The notes beneath the pieces are model-generated. The model did not search any database. It was given only the letters and a program-made list of their open reading frames with translations, and was not told where the DNA came from. The position numbers and the translations under genes were made by a program. From Myxococcaceae bacterium (GTDB lineage Bacteria > Myxococcota > Myxococcia > Myxococcales > UBA5297): DNA of 33,007 bases. The DNA lies in the NCBI GenBank assembly GCA_017500825.1, contig JAFVYB010000038.1:1-33007 (forward strand), read 5' to 3'. Positions 16,684-23,162 of this stretch are shown here, one piece after another; the first letter of the stretch is position 1; every line of letters begins with the position of its first letter.

Positions 16684-17622
16684 ATGCAACGCGAGGCGCA
16701 CAGGCACGGGACAGACGGCAGAGACCTCCGCGCGCGACCGAGGCCCGGCCTCCTCCTGAGACTCACGGCGATTGCTCTCGCCATCGCGGGCCCCAGTTGC
16801 GTCCACGAACGCCTAGCGACCAGCGATGAGTCACTCTCCCCCCGGGTCGAAGATCGGAAGCGGGCACCAGAACTGTCCGATCCGCTGCCGTTGGCGATCG
16901 CGCAGAGCGCGCGCGTGATTGTCCTCGACCAGGGCGAGGTGGCACGCAGCGGTTCGGGCGTGATCCTGAGCTCCAGACCCCAGGAGGCTGTCAGGGGATC
17001 GAGCGCGCCCGGCGATGAGTCCCCGCGCGGCTGGCACAACATTCTCGTCACCAATGCGCACGTGGTGGCGCCAGCCAGTCCCCAGGAAAGGCTGCGCTAC
17101 CGGGTCATTCTGGAGGGCAGCGCGCCAAATTCGCCGACAAACGAGGTCGAAGCGCGCGTCATCGCTCTCGGAGAGGTGCCGGCCATGGACCTGGCGCTCC
17201 TCGCCTTTGACGGACCACGCCTGAGGCCCGCGACACTCGCGACCCCAGAAGAACTGACCGTTGGCGCCGATCTCTTCGCCATCGCCGCCCCCTATGGCCG
17301 CGAGCTCTCCGCCTCGGCAGGCATCCTCAGCCGCATCGATTACGAAGCCGGGCCAGATCAGCGGGTCAACGCATCCATGCTCAAGACCGATGCCTCCATC
17401 GGTTACGGCGCCTCTGGCGGCGGTCTCTTCTCACGCAAAAGCGGACACCTGCTCGGCATCATCGAGGGCTATCGAACGGCCAAGCTGACCATTCCCATCA
17501 ACGGCGAGCTCTATGCGTTCGACATTCCCATGCCGGGTGAAACATTTGCCGCGCCGGCAGAAAAACTCATTCGTTTTGCGCGAGAAAAAGGCTTTGGCGA
17601 TATTATCCAAAACGCGCATTAA
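16684..17622 (+). CDS. Exported trypsin-like serine protease
   Basis: This is a 312-residue protein of the chymotrypsin/HtrA-like fold. After a basic N-terminus a hydrophobic segment (LLLRLTAIALAIAGPS) ends at Cys 39, which may be a loose lipobox. The catalytic triad is visible: His126 in LVTNAHVV, Asp169 in AMDLALLAF, and Ser244 in GYGASGGGLFS. There is no PDZ domain, unlike DegP/HtrA, and the protein ends soon after the catalytic domain. The ATG at 16684 is used; a GTG at 16651 is also in frame, and neither has a good Shine-Dalgarno. It is divergent from the lid-less Hsp70. The shared control region suggests a folding and degradation pair, though in different compartments. It is followed by an AT-rich spacer and a terminator. 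Confidence 0.85.
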   Translation: MQREAHRHGTDGRDLRARPRPGLLLRLTAIALAIAGPSCVHERLATSDESLSPRVEDRKRAPELSDPLPLAIAQSARVIVLDQGEVARSGSGVILSSRPQEAVRGSSAPGDESPRGWHNILVTNAHVVAPASPQERLRYRVILEGSAPNSPTNEVEARVIALGEVPAMDLALLAFDGPRLRPATLATPEELTVGADLFAIAAPYGRELSASAGILSRIDYEAGPDQRVNASMLKTDASIGYGASGGGLFSRKSGHLLGIIEGYRTAKLTIPINGELYAFDIPMPGETFAAPAEKLIRFAREKGFGDIIQNAH

Positions 17623-17724
17623 ATTATTCACCTGAATTTCTCACCATTAAACACAAACAAACACGCATTTTTAATTTTTAAACTAAAACAAAAAAACAAC
17701 ACGCCATTTAAAACATCAAATCCT

Positions 17725-17766
17725 CGATCAAAATCATTTAATTCTTAAACAGAATGATTTCAATCG
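17725..17766. repeat. Long inverted repeat in an AT-rich spacer
   Basis: The two 14-base arms (17725-17738 and 17753-17766) are complementary at 12 positions, around a 14-base spacer. The core AAATCATT/AATGATTT is perfect. No T-run follows, so it is not a normal terminator. The whole of 17623-17790 is strikingly A/T-rich for this window. Confidence 0.5.
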
Positions 17767-17789
17767 AAAGAAATCAACACCTCAAACGC

Positions 17790-17825
17790 AAAAAGGTCCG
17801 ACGGAAAACTCCATCGGACCTTTCG
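17790..17825. terminator. Terminator of the tRNA-Gln/tRNA-Glu unit, possibly bidirectional
   Basis: GGTCCGACGG (17795-17804) and CCATCGGACC (17811-17820) form a stem with one mismatch and a six-base A-rich loop. Five T follow on the minus strand, downstream of tRNA-Glu. Three T follow on the plus strand, so it may also end transcription from the protease gene. Confidence 0.85.
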
Positions 17826-17859
17826 ACTGCGTTTTGCACGTCTCACTCGTGCCTTTTTG

Positions 17860-17931
17860 TGACCCCGCCGAGACTCGAACTCGGGCTTATGCCGTGAGAG
17901 GGCACCGTCCTAACCACTAGACAACGGGGCC
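17860..17931 (-). tRNA. tRNA-Glu (CTC)
   Basis: The acceptor arms GGCCCCG and CGGGGTC pair with one G-U. The D arm contains GTCTAGTGGTTAGGAC. The anticodon loop CTCTCAC gives anticodon CTC. The T arm contains GAGTTCGAGTCTC. The 3' CCA is not encoded. It lies nine bases after tRNA-Gln and before the terminator at 17790-17825. Confidence 0.95.
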
Positions 17932-17940
17932 AATTCAACT

Positions 17941-18011
17941 CTGGGAAACTAGGATTCGAACCTAGATAAGCAAGTTCAGAGCCTGCTGTCCTGCCGTTAG
18001 ACGATTTCCCA
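17941..18011 (-). tRNA. tRNA-Gln (CTG)
   Basis: The acceptor arms TGGGAAA and TTTCCCA pair fully. The anticodon stem GCAGG/CTTGC encloses CTCTGAA, giving anticodon CTG. The T arm CTAGGTTCGAATCCTAG is perfect. The discriminator is G and CCA is not encoded. It begins only 15 bases after the stop codon of the gene at 18027-18416. Confidence 0.95.
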
Positions 18012-18026
18012 ATTCACCGCCAGCGG

Positions 18027-18416
18027 CTACTGCCTCTCTGAATTCCGCGGGACGATGTAAATCCGTGTCTCCCGACCAACCTCATAGACATTAAGTCCGG
18101 CCCAATCACCTGAACCTCGGTTGACAATGTGAATCCCCCTAACTCCCGGCTGATTCACAATCGGCTGACGCGGATTGTTTGTGTAATGCTTATCAAAGAA
18201 CTTGATGACTTGGAGATAATCCCCCGGAGCTTTGTATCGCCCCTCCCCAATTCGCTTACACCAATTGGGAAGAATCACTCCCGCACGCCCAGGAACCTCC
18301 ATCTGAGCCTGCGCCGCAGCGCCGCTGAAGGCCGCCGCCAGAAACATCATCAAAAACGCGGCGGGCTTATAGTGACCTCGCCTCATCCCGTCAAGAACTT
18401 TTTTAAAAAAAATCAC
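18027..18416 (-). CDS. Small secreted protein upstream of tRNA-Gln
   Basis: This 129-residue protein has a GTG start at 18416 supported by GGAG 7 bases upstream; an ATG at 18386 is in frame. A basic N-terminus and hydrophobic segment (AAFLMMFLAAAFSGAAAQA) form a signal peptide with likely cleavage after AQA. The mature part, about 90 residues, contains a single Cys, KAPGDYLQVIKFFDKHYTNN and RETRIYIVPRN. I recognise no family. Its codon use is less GC-rich than that of its neighbours. It ends 15 bases before tRNA-Gln, too close for a normal separate promoter, so gene and tRNAs may share a transcript. It may be recently acquired, which the tRNA-adjacent position would suit, but no integrase is present. 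Confidence 0.65.
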   Translation of the reverse strand: MIFFKKVLDGMRRGHYKPAAFLMMFLAAAFSGAAAQAQMEVPGRAGVILPNWCKRIGEGRYKAPGDYLQVIKFFDKHYTNNPRQPIVNQPGVRGIHIVNRGSGDWAGLNVYEVGRETRIYIVPRNSERQ

Positions 18417-18927
18417 TTTGGACTCCGTGAGAGGCCGTGCGCAACGGCCACGATGGGATGGCGCCGAGTCAAACAGCCCTGTCTGAGGCCCCCTCTCCTG
18501 GCGCGCGAAAGGGGCGGCCCCCTACACTGCGCCGTGTCTGCTGTCGAGCGTCGCACGCATGGTTGACGAGAGCGACTGGCGCAGGTCGCGGATGGCATCG
18601 CGGGATGCTTATGGAGAGGCGATAGAGGGCGCGATTCAGCGAGGTCCCCTCCCAAAAGCTGTTCACCGCAGTCAGCGCGTCTTCACCAAGGCGATCTCTT
18701 GGCGGGCGAACGCGGTCGTTGTTCAGAGGCGCCTGTCGGCGATGGCCAGTTCCGCGGTTCAGTCGGCTCACATGAAAGCGTGACGTCCCCATTCTCTTCG
18801 GCGAGACCGACACCAAGGCTGCTGGAGCTCCAAGCGCGCGAAATCGTTCTCCAAGCGCTGACGCAGACCTCCACTCTGGGAACATCGAGACTTTCCCTGC
18901 TGCGATGACGCTCCGCGTGCCAGGGAG
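18417..18927. other. Stretch with no recognisable gene
   Basis: These 511 bases lie between the 18027 gene start and the TPR-lipoprotein stop. Short frames exist on both strands but none has a ribosome site, family-like sequence or GC-skewed third positions as in the real genes. I see no tRNA, no terminator and no transposase signature. It may hold a decayed gene or long untranslated sequence; it should contain the promoter for 18027-18416. Confidence 0.5.
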
Positions 18928-19800
18928 TCAGTGCTGACCCAAAAGCGCGTCCAGGTTGCGCCAGTCGTGGGCTACCTCGCCCCAGAGCGCCTCGTCGGCC
19001 AATGCCAGCCCGCGCGCCAGTTCCTCTTTGGCCGCGCTGTCCTGTCCGTCCTCGACGAGCGCCGCAGCGAGGAAGATGCGATTGAGCGGATGCGATGGAA
19101 ATCGTCGAACCGCCTCCTGCAGGAGCTCCAGCGCCTGGTCGAGATCGCCCGGTCCGGCAGGCCATGCAGGCGCCTTGAGGTAGATCATGGCGAGGACGCG
19201 CAGGGGGCCGCCTTCCTCTTCTTCGGCTGTGAGTCGGGCCACGTCGAGCAAGGCCATCTCCTCCTCGAGCAGACTCAACGCCTCGCGCATTCCGGCCACG
19301 CGCATGCGCAATCCGATGAGAAGGGCGTGCCAGTAGGCGGCGCGCGACACATCGGACGGGCAGAGGTTGGCGCCCCCATCCTTCATCGCGCTGTGGCCGA
19401 GGCATTGCCTCGCCTTGACGGAACCAGCGACGGAAGCGGCCTCGATGCCGATGGCGGTCACTTGCGCGAGCACGGCCAAATCCTGTTCGCGCTCACTGCG
19501 CAGATAGGCGCAGCGGGCGAGGAGCGAAGCTGTCTCGACATCCGATGCGTCCGCCATGTGGGCACGTCTGGAGAGCTCAAAGCCGAGCGCGCGTTGAACC
19601 GCGTTGGCCAGAGGATGGCAGAGTCTCTGCGCGGCGGCGATCTGGCCTGGGCGGTCACCGTCGAGAGAGGCGGCGTCAAAGCCACCGGCGCTGCTTGGCA
19701 AATCGGCTCTGAGCTCGGAAAGCGTCGGCGCGCAGGCGCACACAAAGAGGGCCAGCGCGGAGGCGACAAGGAATGGAACGCGGGCGGCGAATTGAAACAT
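18928..19800 (-). CDS. TPR lipoprotein, TatT-like
   Basis: This 290-residue lipoprotein has a signal peptide ending ALFVCA-Cys at residue 23. The mature protein is all-helical, with TPR-like pairs. The segment APAWPAGPGDLDQALELLQE, followed by RRFPSHPLNRIFLAAALVEDG, matches what I recall of TatT-type lipoproteins. Those are TPR partners of periplasmic substrate-binding systems and are common in deltaproteobacteria. A preceding Cys pair (RLCHPL and LARCAY) may form a disulfide. It is the last gene of a four-gene minus-strand operon, 115 bases after the FadL-type porin. A role as a periplasmic scaffold for an outer-membrane uptake system is inferred from context. No TRAP transporter genes are present in the window. 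Confidence 0.8.
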   Translation of the reverse strand: MFQFAARVPFLVASALALFVCACAPTLSELRADLPSSAGGFDAASLDGDRPGQIAAAQRLCHPLANAVQRALGFELSRRAHMADASDVETASLLARCAYLRSEREQDLAVLAQVTAIGIEAASVAGSVKARQCLGHSAMKDGGANLCPSDVSRAAYWHALLIGLRMRVAGMREALSLLEEEMALLDVARLTAEEEEGGPLRVLAMIYLKAPAWPAGPGDLDQALELLQEAVRRFPSHPLNRIFLAAALVEDGQDSAAKEELARGLALADEALWGEVAHDWRNLDALLGQH

Positions 19801-19915
19801 GCGTGTTTCCCATCAACGGTCGAGGCCAAGACTGCTGGAGCCGGGCGGGCAACGGCCGAAGTGCCTGACAAAAGGGTGGAACGGAACGACGGCGAAAACG
19901 GCGGCAACGCGAAGC

Positions 19916-21217
19916 TCAGAAGTAGTAGCTGCCGCCAAAAACGATGCCCACGTCGCGACCGCTCACACTGTGCGCCACGGCTTCGCCTTCAGCCCCCTCG
20001 ACGCGGGACTCGCCCACCATCCGCGCGTAGCGCAGCGCGAACGTGAACTCGTAGTCGCTCCGCGCAAAAGTGCCGCCGATGGTGCCGCCATATTGGTCCC
20101 AACTCTCGGCCAGCCGCTCAGCGCTCACAGGCGCGCTCGAACGGTTGGTGAAAAACCCCAGGCGAAGGGCGATGCCATCGCGCAGCCGAAACTCGCTGCC
20201 GATCGAGCCGTTGAGCGTGGCCAGTTTGACCACCTCGCTGCCAAAGCTCTCGTAGCGGACATAGCCGTGGAAGGTGAGGTCGGCGGCCAGCGTCCAGAAC
20301 GGCAGGACGCGCCAGGCAAGGCCGAGGCCGAGCATGGGGGGCGTTCTTGAGGTGCCGCTGCGGTCCTCGTCGGGCGAGGGCGCGCGCGTGTAGCTCAGTT
20401 CGTCCGTCCCGGGCCGCGCGTAGCCCCGCCAACTCGTCTGCTGCAGCGAGGCGCTCGTCGAGACATTGATGCCTGTGCGCAGGGTGGCGCCAACGCGCAG
20501 GGGACCGTCGTCGCCCAGGGGGTGCCAGAGGATGCCGGCGAGCAACATGATGCCGTGCTGGATGCCGCGCTGGCTCTGCGTCGATTCGACAGCGAGGGCG
20601 CCATCGTCGAGCGGTGTTCGATAGCGCGAGAACGACGAGAACTTGGTGCTCTGCGTCCGATACAGGTAGCCGACGCCCACGCCCAAATCGATGCCGCGGC
20701 CCACGCGCAGCCCATAGGAAACGCCGACGAGATAGCTCGCGTCCGCCTGCTCGATGTTGATGCGACCGCTGAGGACCTCGTCGCTCTCGTAGCGCCTGTC
20801 GACCTGGTAGGCGTCGCTGGAGGGCGAGAGCGCCATGAAGGCGATGTTGCCGTCGCCCACCTGCGTGGTGGTGATCCCCGCTGGCGAGAAGGCTGCCGTC
20901 GATCGCAGCTCGAAGAGATCGCCGATGGCCAGCTGCTTGCCGAAGATGGCCGTGGTGCTGACGGTCACGGTCGTGTCCCGCGAACGCGCCAGGCCCGCCG
21001 GGTTGTAGTAGGCGGCGGAGGGGTCGTCTGCGAGGCCGATCATGGTCCCGGCCAGTCCAGAGGCGCGCGGCCCCATGAAGACATCGCTGTAGTGAAACTC
21101 GTCTCCCCAGCCCGGCGTCGGCGGCAGGGCGACGGCAGCGAAGACAAGGGCGAACGCGACAAGACTGGGGGCGATGCGGACGCGGCGCGCGCGGATTCTG
21201 TCGAGAGCGGCGGACAT
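19916..21217 (-). CDS. FadL/TodX-family outer-membrane transport protein
   Basis: This 433-residue outer-membrane beta-barrel has a signal peptide (cleavage after the PTPGWGD region, about residue 38). The FadL family signature follows at once: GPRASGLAGTMIGLADDPSA followed by AYYNPAGLAR, around residues 48-78. This family forms the inward-folded plug or hatch and takes up hydrophobic molecules such as fatty acids. Alternating amphipathic strands continue to the C-terminus, which ends GGSYYF with the terminal Phe used for barrel assembly. The gene follows a lipoprotein by 47 bases and is followed by a TPR lipoprotein. The whole set looks like an envelope uptake operon. The substrate cannot be read from sequence. 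Confidence 0.9.
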   Translation of the reverse strand: MSAALDRIRARRVRIAPSLVAFALVFAAVALPPTPGWGDEFHYSDVFMGPRASGLAGTMIGLADDPSAAYYNPAGLARSRDTTVTVSTTAIFGKQLAIGDLFELRSTAAFSPAGITTTQVGDGNIAFMALSPSSDAYQVDRRYESDEVLSGRINIEQADASYLVGVSYGLRVGRGIDLGVGVGYLYRTQSTKFSSFSRYRTPLDDGALAVESTQSQRGIQHGIMLLAGILWHPLGDDGPLRVGATLRTGINVSTSASLQQTSWRGYARPGTDELSYTRAPSPDEDRSGTSRTPPMLGLGLAWRVLPFWTLAADLTFHGYVRYESFGSEVVKLATLNGSIGSEFRLRDGIALRLGFFTNRSSAPVSAERLAESWDQYGGTIGGTFARSDYEFTFALRYARMVGESRVEGAEGEAVAHSVSGRDVGIVFGGSYYF

Positions 21218-21264
21218 GAGCGGTCTTCACGCGCGGCAAGGGAGGGGAAACGCCGGCGGCCTGA

Positions 21265-21885
21265 TCACGGTTGCGCGAGGCGGTAGTCGACAAGCTCGAT
21301 GCGGGATTGCGGAATCTGTCGGTCGCCCTCGCGCAGGCGCGTCTCGATGCGGACGATGCCCACGCCCGGCGCGAAGAGCCAGTCGCTCTCAAGCGCGCGG
21401 TTGGCGTCGATGCGGTTGTGGGCGCGGACCTGGACGCAGCCCTCGAACCGGCCTTTGGGCGTGTCGACCGCCAGATCGGTTTCGACGATTTCGTAGCGCT
21501 CGGTCGACGTGACGCTGAGCACCGCCATCCATTTGTGGCCGCGCGCGATTGGCTCCTTGAGGAGATAGCGCTTGTCGTCGCGAAGTCCCTCCGAGTCGAG
21601 CTTCAGCCGCCCGCTCGCGTCGTCGACGAAGAAACCATCCTCGATGCGCTCGATCGTCACGGTCCGCGAGACAGGCTGGCCAGCCATGGTGCCGCGATAG
21701 GACCAGCTGTTGCCGATGGCGAGGGGTTGCAATTCGGTCGCGCGCAGAGCCGCCCGTATGGGCCTGGACGACTCGACACGGGGCGAAGGCGCGAGGTCGG
21801 CGGACGAAGCGGTGGCGCAGGCGCAGAGGAAGAGCGCGCCCAGGAGGGGCAGGCCAAACCAGGTCGTGGACTTCGGGGAGTTCAT
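21265..21885 (-). CDS. Envelope lipoprotein in the FadL operon
   Basis: This 206-residue lipoprotein has a signal peptide ending LFLCA-Cys at residue 23, the same CAC form as the TPR lipoprotein of this operon. The mature domain is beta-rich: LAIGNSWSYRGTM, DGFFVDDASGRLKL, TPKGRFEGCVQVRA and LFAPGVGIVRIETR. This resembles a recurrent deltaproteobacterial family whose members end in a GVGxVR strand, seen as secreted or lipidated beta-sandwich proteins of unknown role. Its ATG overlaps the stop of the upstream HEAT gene by four bases (ATGA), so the two are translationally coupled. It likely works with the FadL-type porin that follows. Confidence 0.82.
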   Translation of the reverse strand: MNSPKSTTWFGLPLLGALFLCACATASSADLAPSPRVESSRPIRAALRATELQPLAIGNSWSYRGTMAGQPVSRTVTIERIEDGFFVDDASGRLKLDSEGLRDDKRYLLKEPIARGHKWMAVLSVTSTERYEIVETDLAVDTPKGRFEGCVQVRAHNRIDANRALESDWLFAPGVGIVRIETRLREGDRQIPQSRIELVDYRLAQP

Positions 21886-22865
21886 GGGAGGGATTCCTCT
21901 TCAAAGGTGTTCTGGACCACCGGATCGGATGAGGCGGGCGCTGCCTGCTCTCTTTTCTCCAGCGTGTCGAGGTGCAACCGGGCCAGGCGACGCACGTCTT
22001 CGGAAGGGTGTCCGCCGCTGAGGACAAAGAGATACCCCTCGGCAGTCGGCCCGCCGATGAGCGCGATGATCGCCAAAAACGCCGCCTTGGCCGGCAGGCT
22101 TTCGCGCTCGGCAGCCTCGATCAGGGCCGGAATGGCGCGCGCGTCGCCGAGATTGCCCAACGCGCCAGCGGCCCGCAGCACGAGCGCCGGCTCCTCGTCC
22201 TCCGAGAGGCGCGCGATCAGTGGTTCGACCGACGACATCTCGCGGCGCTCTCCCAGCGCGCGGATGGCGTAGTCGCGGCGGCGCATATCGCTCGATTCAA
22301 GGTCGGCGATGAGTTCGGCCGTCTTCTTGCCAAGCGCTTCGAGCTGCAGCCTATGGGCGTCCAGCGCCTTGCCGATCGCCTGTCGAAGCGCCCGCCGAAA
22401 CGCCTCCTGACGCGACGCCTCCTCGACCGTCTCGCCATCGAGCGCGAACGGCGCCTGTCCCACGCCCTCGGCCATCAGTCGCGCCTCGCCCTCGGCGCGC
22501 CACAGCTCGACGATCACGCCGACCTCCGCCTCCTGCGCGTTGCTGACGATCCGCGAGGGCGCCTCGTGCGCCAGGACGACTTCCAGCCGACACTGAAACC
22601 CCTGTCCGCCGCGCGAGGACTTGCGCTCCTCGACAAAGGCGAACCGGGACGCTTGGACGATCGCGCTCGAAAGCTCGTCGCGCAGCGCCCGCTCCTCAAA
22701 GGTGAAGCCGCTCAGGCCCTCCGGCGATTCGCTCTGGGAGACGCGCAGCGAGGCGATGGGCCATGTCTCGGGCGAGGGCGCGCTGCAGAACGGCAACAGG
22801 AGGACGGCACAAATCGCGATCGGCAGGATCAGGCCCCGGGTCAGATTCATCATTCGCTCGCTCAT
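21882..22865 (-). CDS. HEAT-repeat lipoprotein, first gene of the FadL operon
   Basis: This 327-residue protein begins MSERMMNLTRG with a hydrophobic signal segment ending LLLPF-Cys at residue 27 (Phe before Cys is atypical for a lipobox). Residues about 30-190 form an alpha/beta domain with EERALRDELSSAIVQAS and a late helix RRALRQAIGKALDAHRL, reminiscent of envelope-assembly lipoproteins. Residues about 200-300 carry HEAT-type repeats: RRRDYAIRALGER, then EPLIARLSED, then LRAAGALGNLGDARAIPALIEA. The ATG at 22865 is preferred; the frame is open to 22982 but that part is low-quality sequence upstream of the signal. A promoter is seen at 23007-23034. The stop overlaps the next start (ATGA). 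Confidence 0.82.
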   Translation of the reverse strand: MSERMMNLTRGLILPIAICAVLLLPFCSAPSPETWPIASLRVSQSESPEGLSGFTFEERALRDELSSAIVQASRFAFVEERKSSRGGQGFQCRLEVVLAHEAPSRIVSNAQEAEVGVIVELWRAEGEARLMAEGVGQAPFALDGETVEEASRQEAFRRALRQAIGKALDAHRLQLEALGKKTAELIADLESSDMRRRDYAIRALGERREMSSVEPLIARLSEDEEPALVLRAAGALGNLGDARAIPALIEAAERESLPAKAAFLAIIALIGGPTAEGYLFVLSGGHPSEDVRRLARLHLDTLEKREQAAPASSDPVVQNTFEEESLP

Positions 22866-23006
22866 GTGCCTCAGGCGCCCTTCCCCGCGGCCTCGATCGC
22901 TTTCGACCATCCTCGACCTCGACCGGGAGGCGCTTGTCGTCGCGAGAGGACTTGCCCCGCGCTCCCCCCCCCCTTCGCGCATGGGGCGCCGCCAAAAGGG
23001 CGCGGG

Positions 23007-23034
23007 ACTCTAGTCAGGCGGGGTGGGTCGTCAA
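23007..23034 (-). promoter_or_regulatory. Promoter of the HEAT/FadL operon
   Basis: On the minus strand TTGACG (23034-23029) is followed after 16 bases by TAGAGT (23012-23007) and CCCGCGCC. It has the same form as the promoters at 5373-5401 and 30734-30762. It places the transcript start about 130 bases before the 22865 start codon. Confidence 0.6.
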
Positions 23035-23082
23035 GGTTCGCACCAAAGCGCGAAATCGCCCGCGGACGCTTCCCACCCACCC
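23021..23082. promoter_or_regulatory. Long-range inverted repeat between divergent operons
   Basis: GGGTGGGT (23021-23028) lies inside the spacer of the HEAT-operon promoter. Its complement ACCCACCC (23075-23082) is about 80 bases before the subtilase start. The arms are 46 bases apart, so a protein could bridge the two divergent transcription units. Immediately after the right arm is CTAATGT, a weak -10 candidate for the subtilase operon. Confidence 0.35.
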
Positions 23083-23162
23083 TCTAATGTGGCAGCTCGC
23101 CGCGCCCTGGCCACCGCGCCGTTCCCCAGCGCCCGAAGGGCACTTCTCCACAGGGAGGCACC

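Noticed and set aside
17623..18416. Integrated mobile element at the tRNA genes
   Set aside because: No integrase, no transposase and no duplicated tRNA end are visible; composition alone is not enough.
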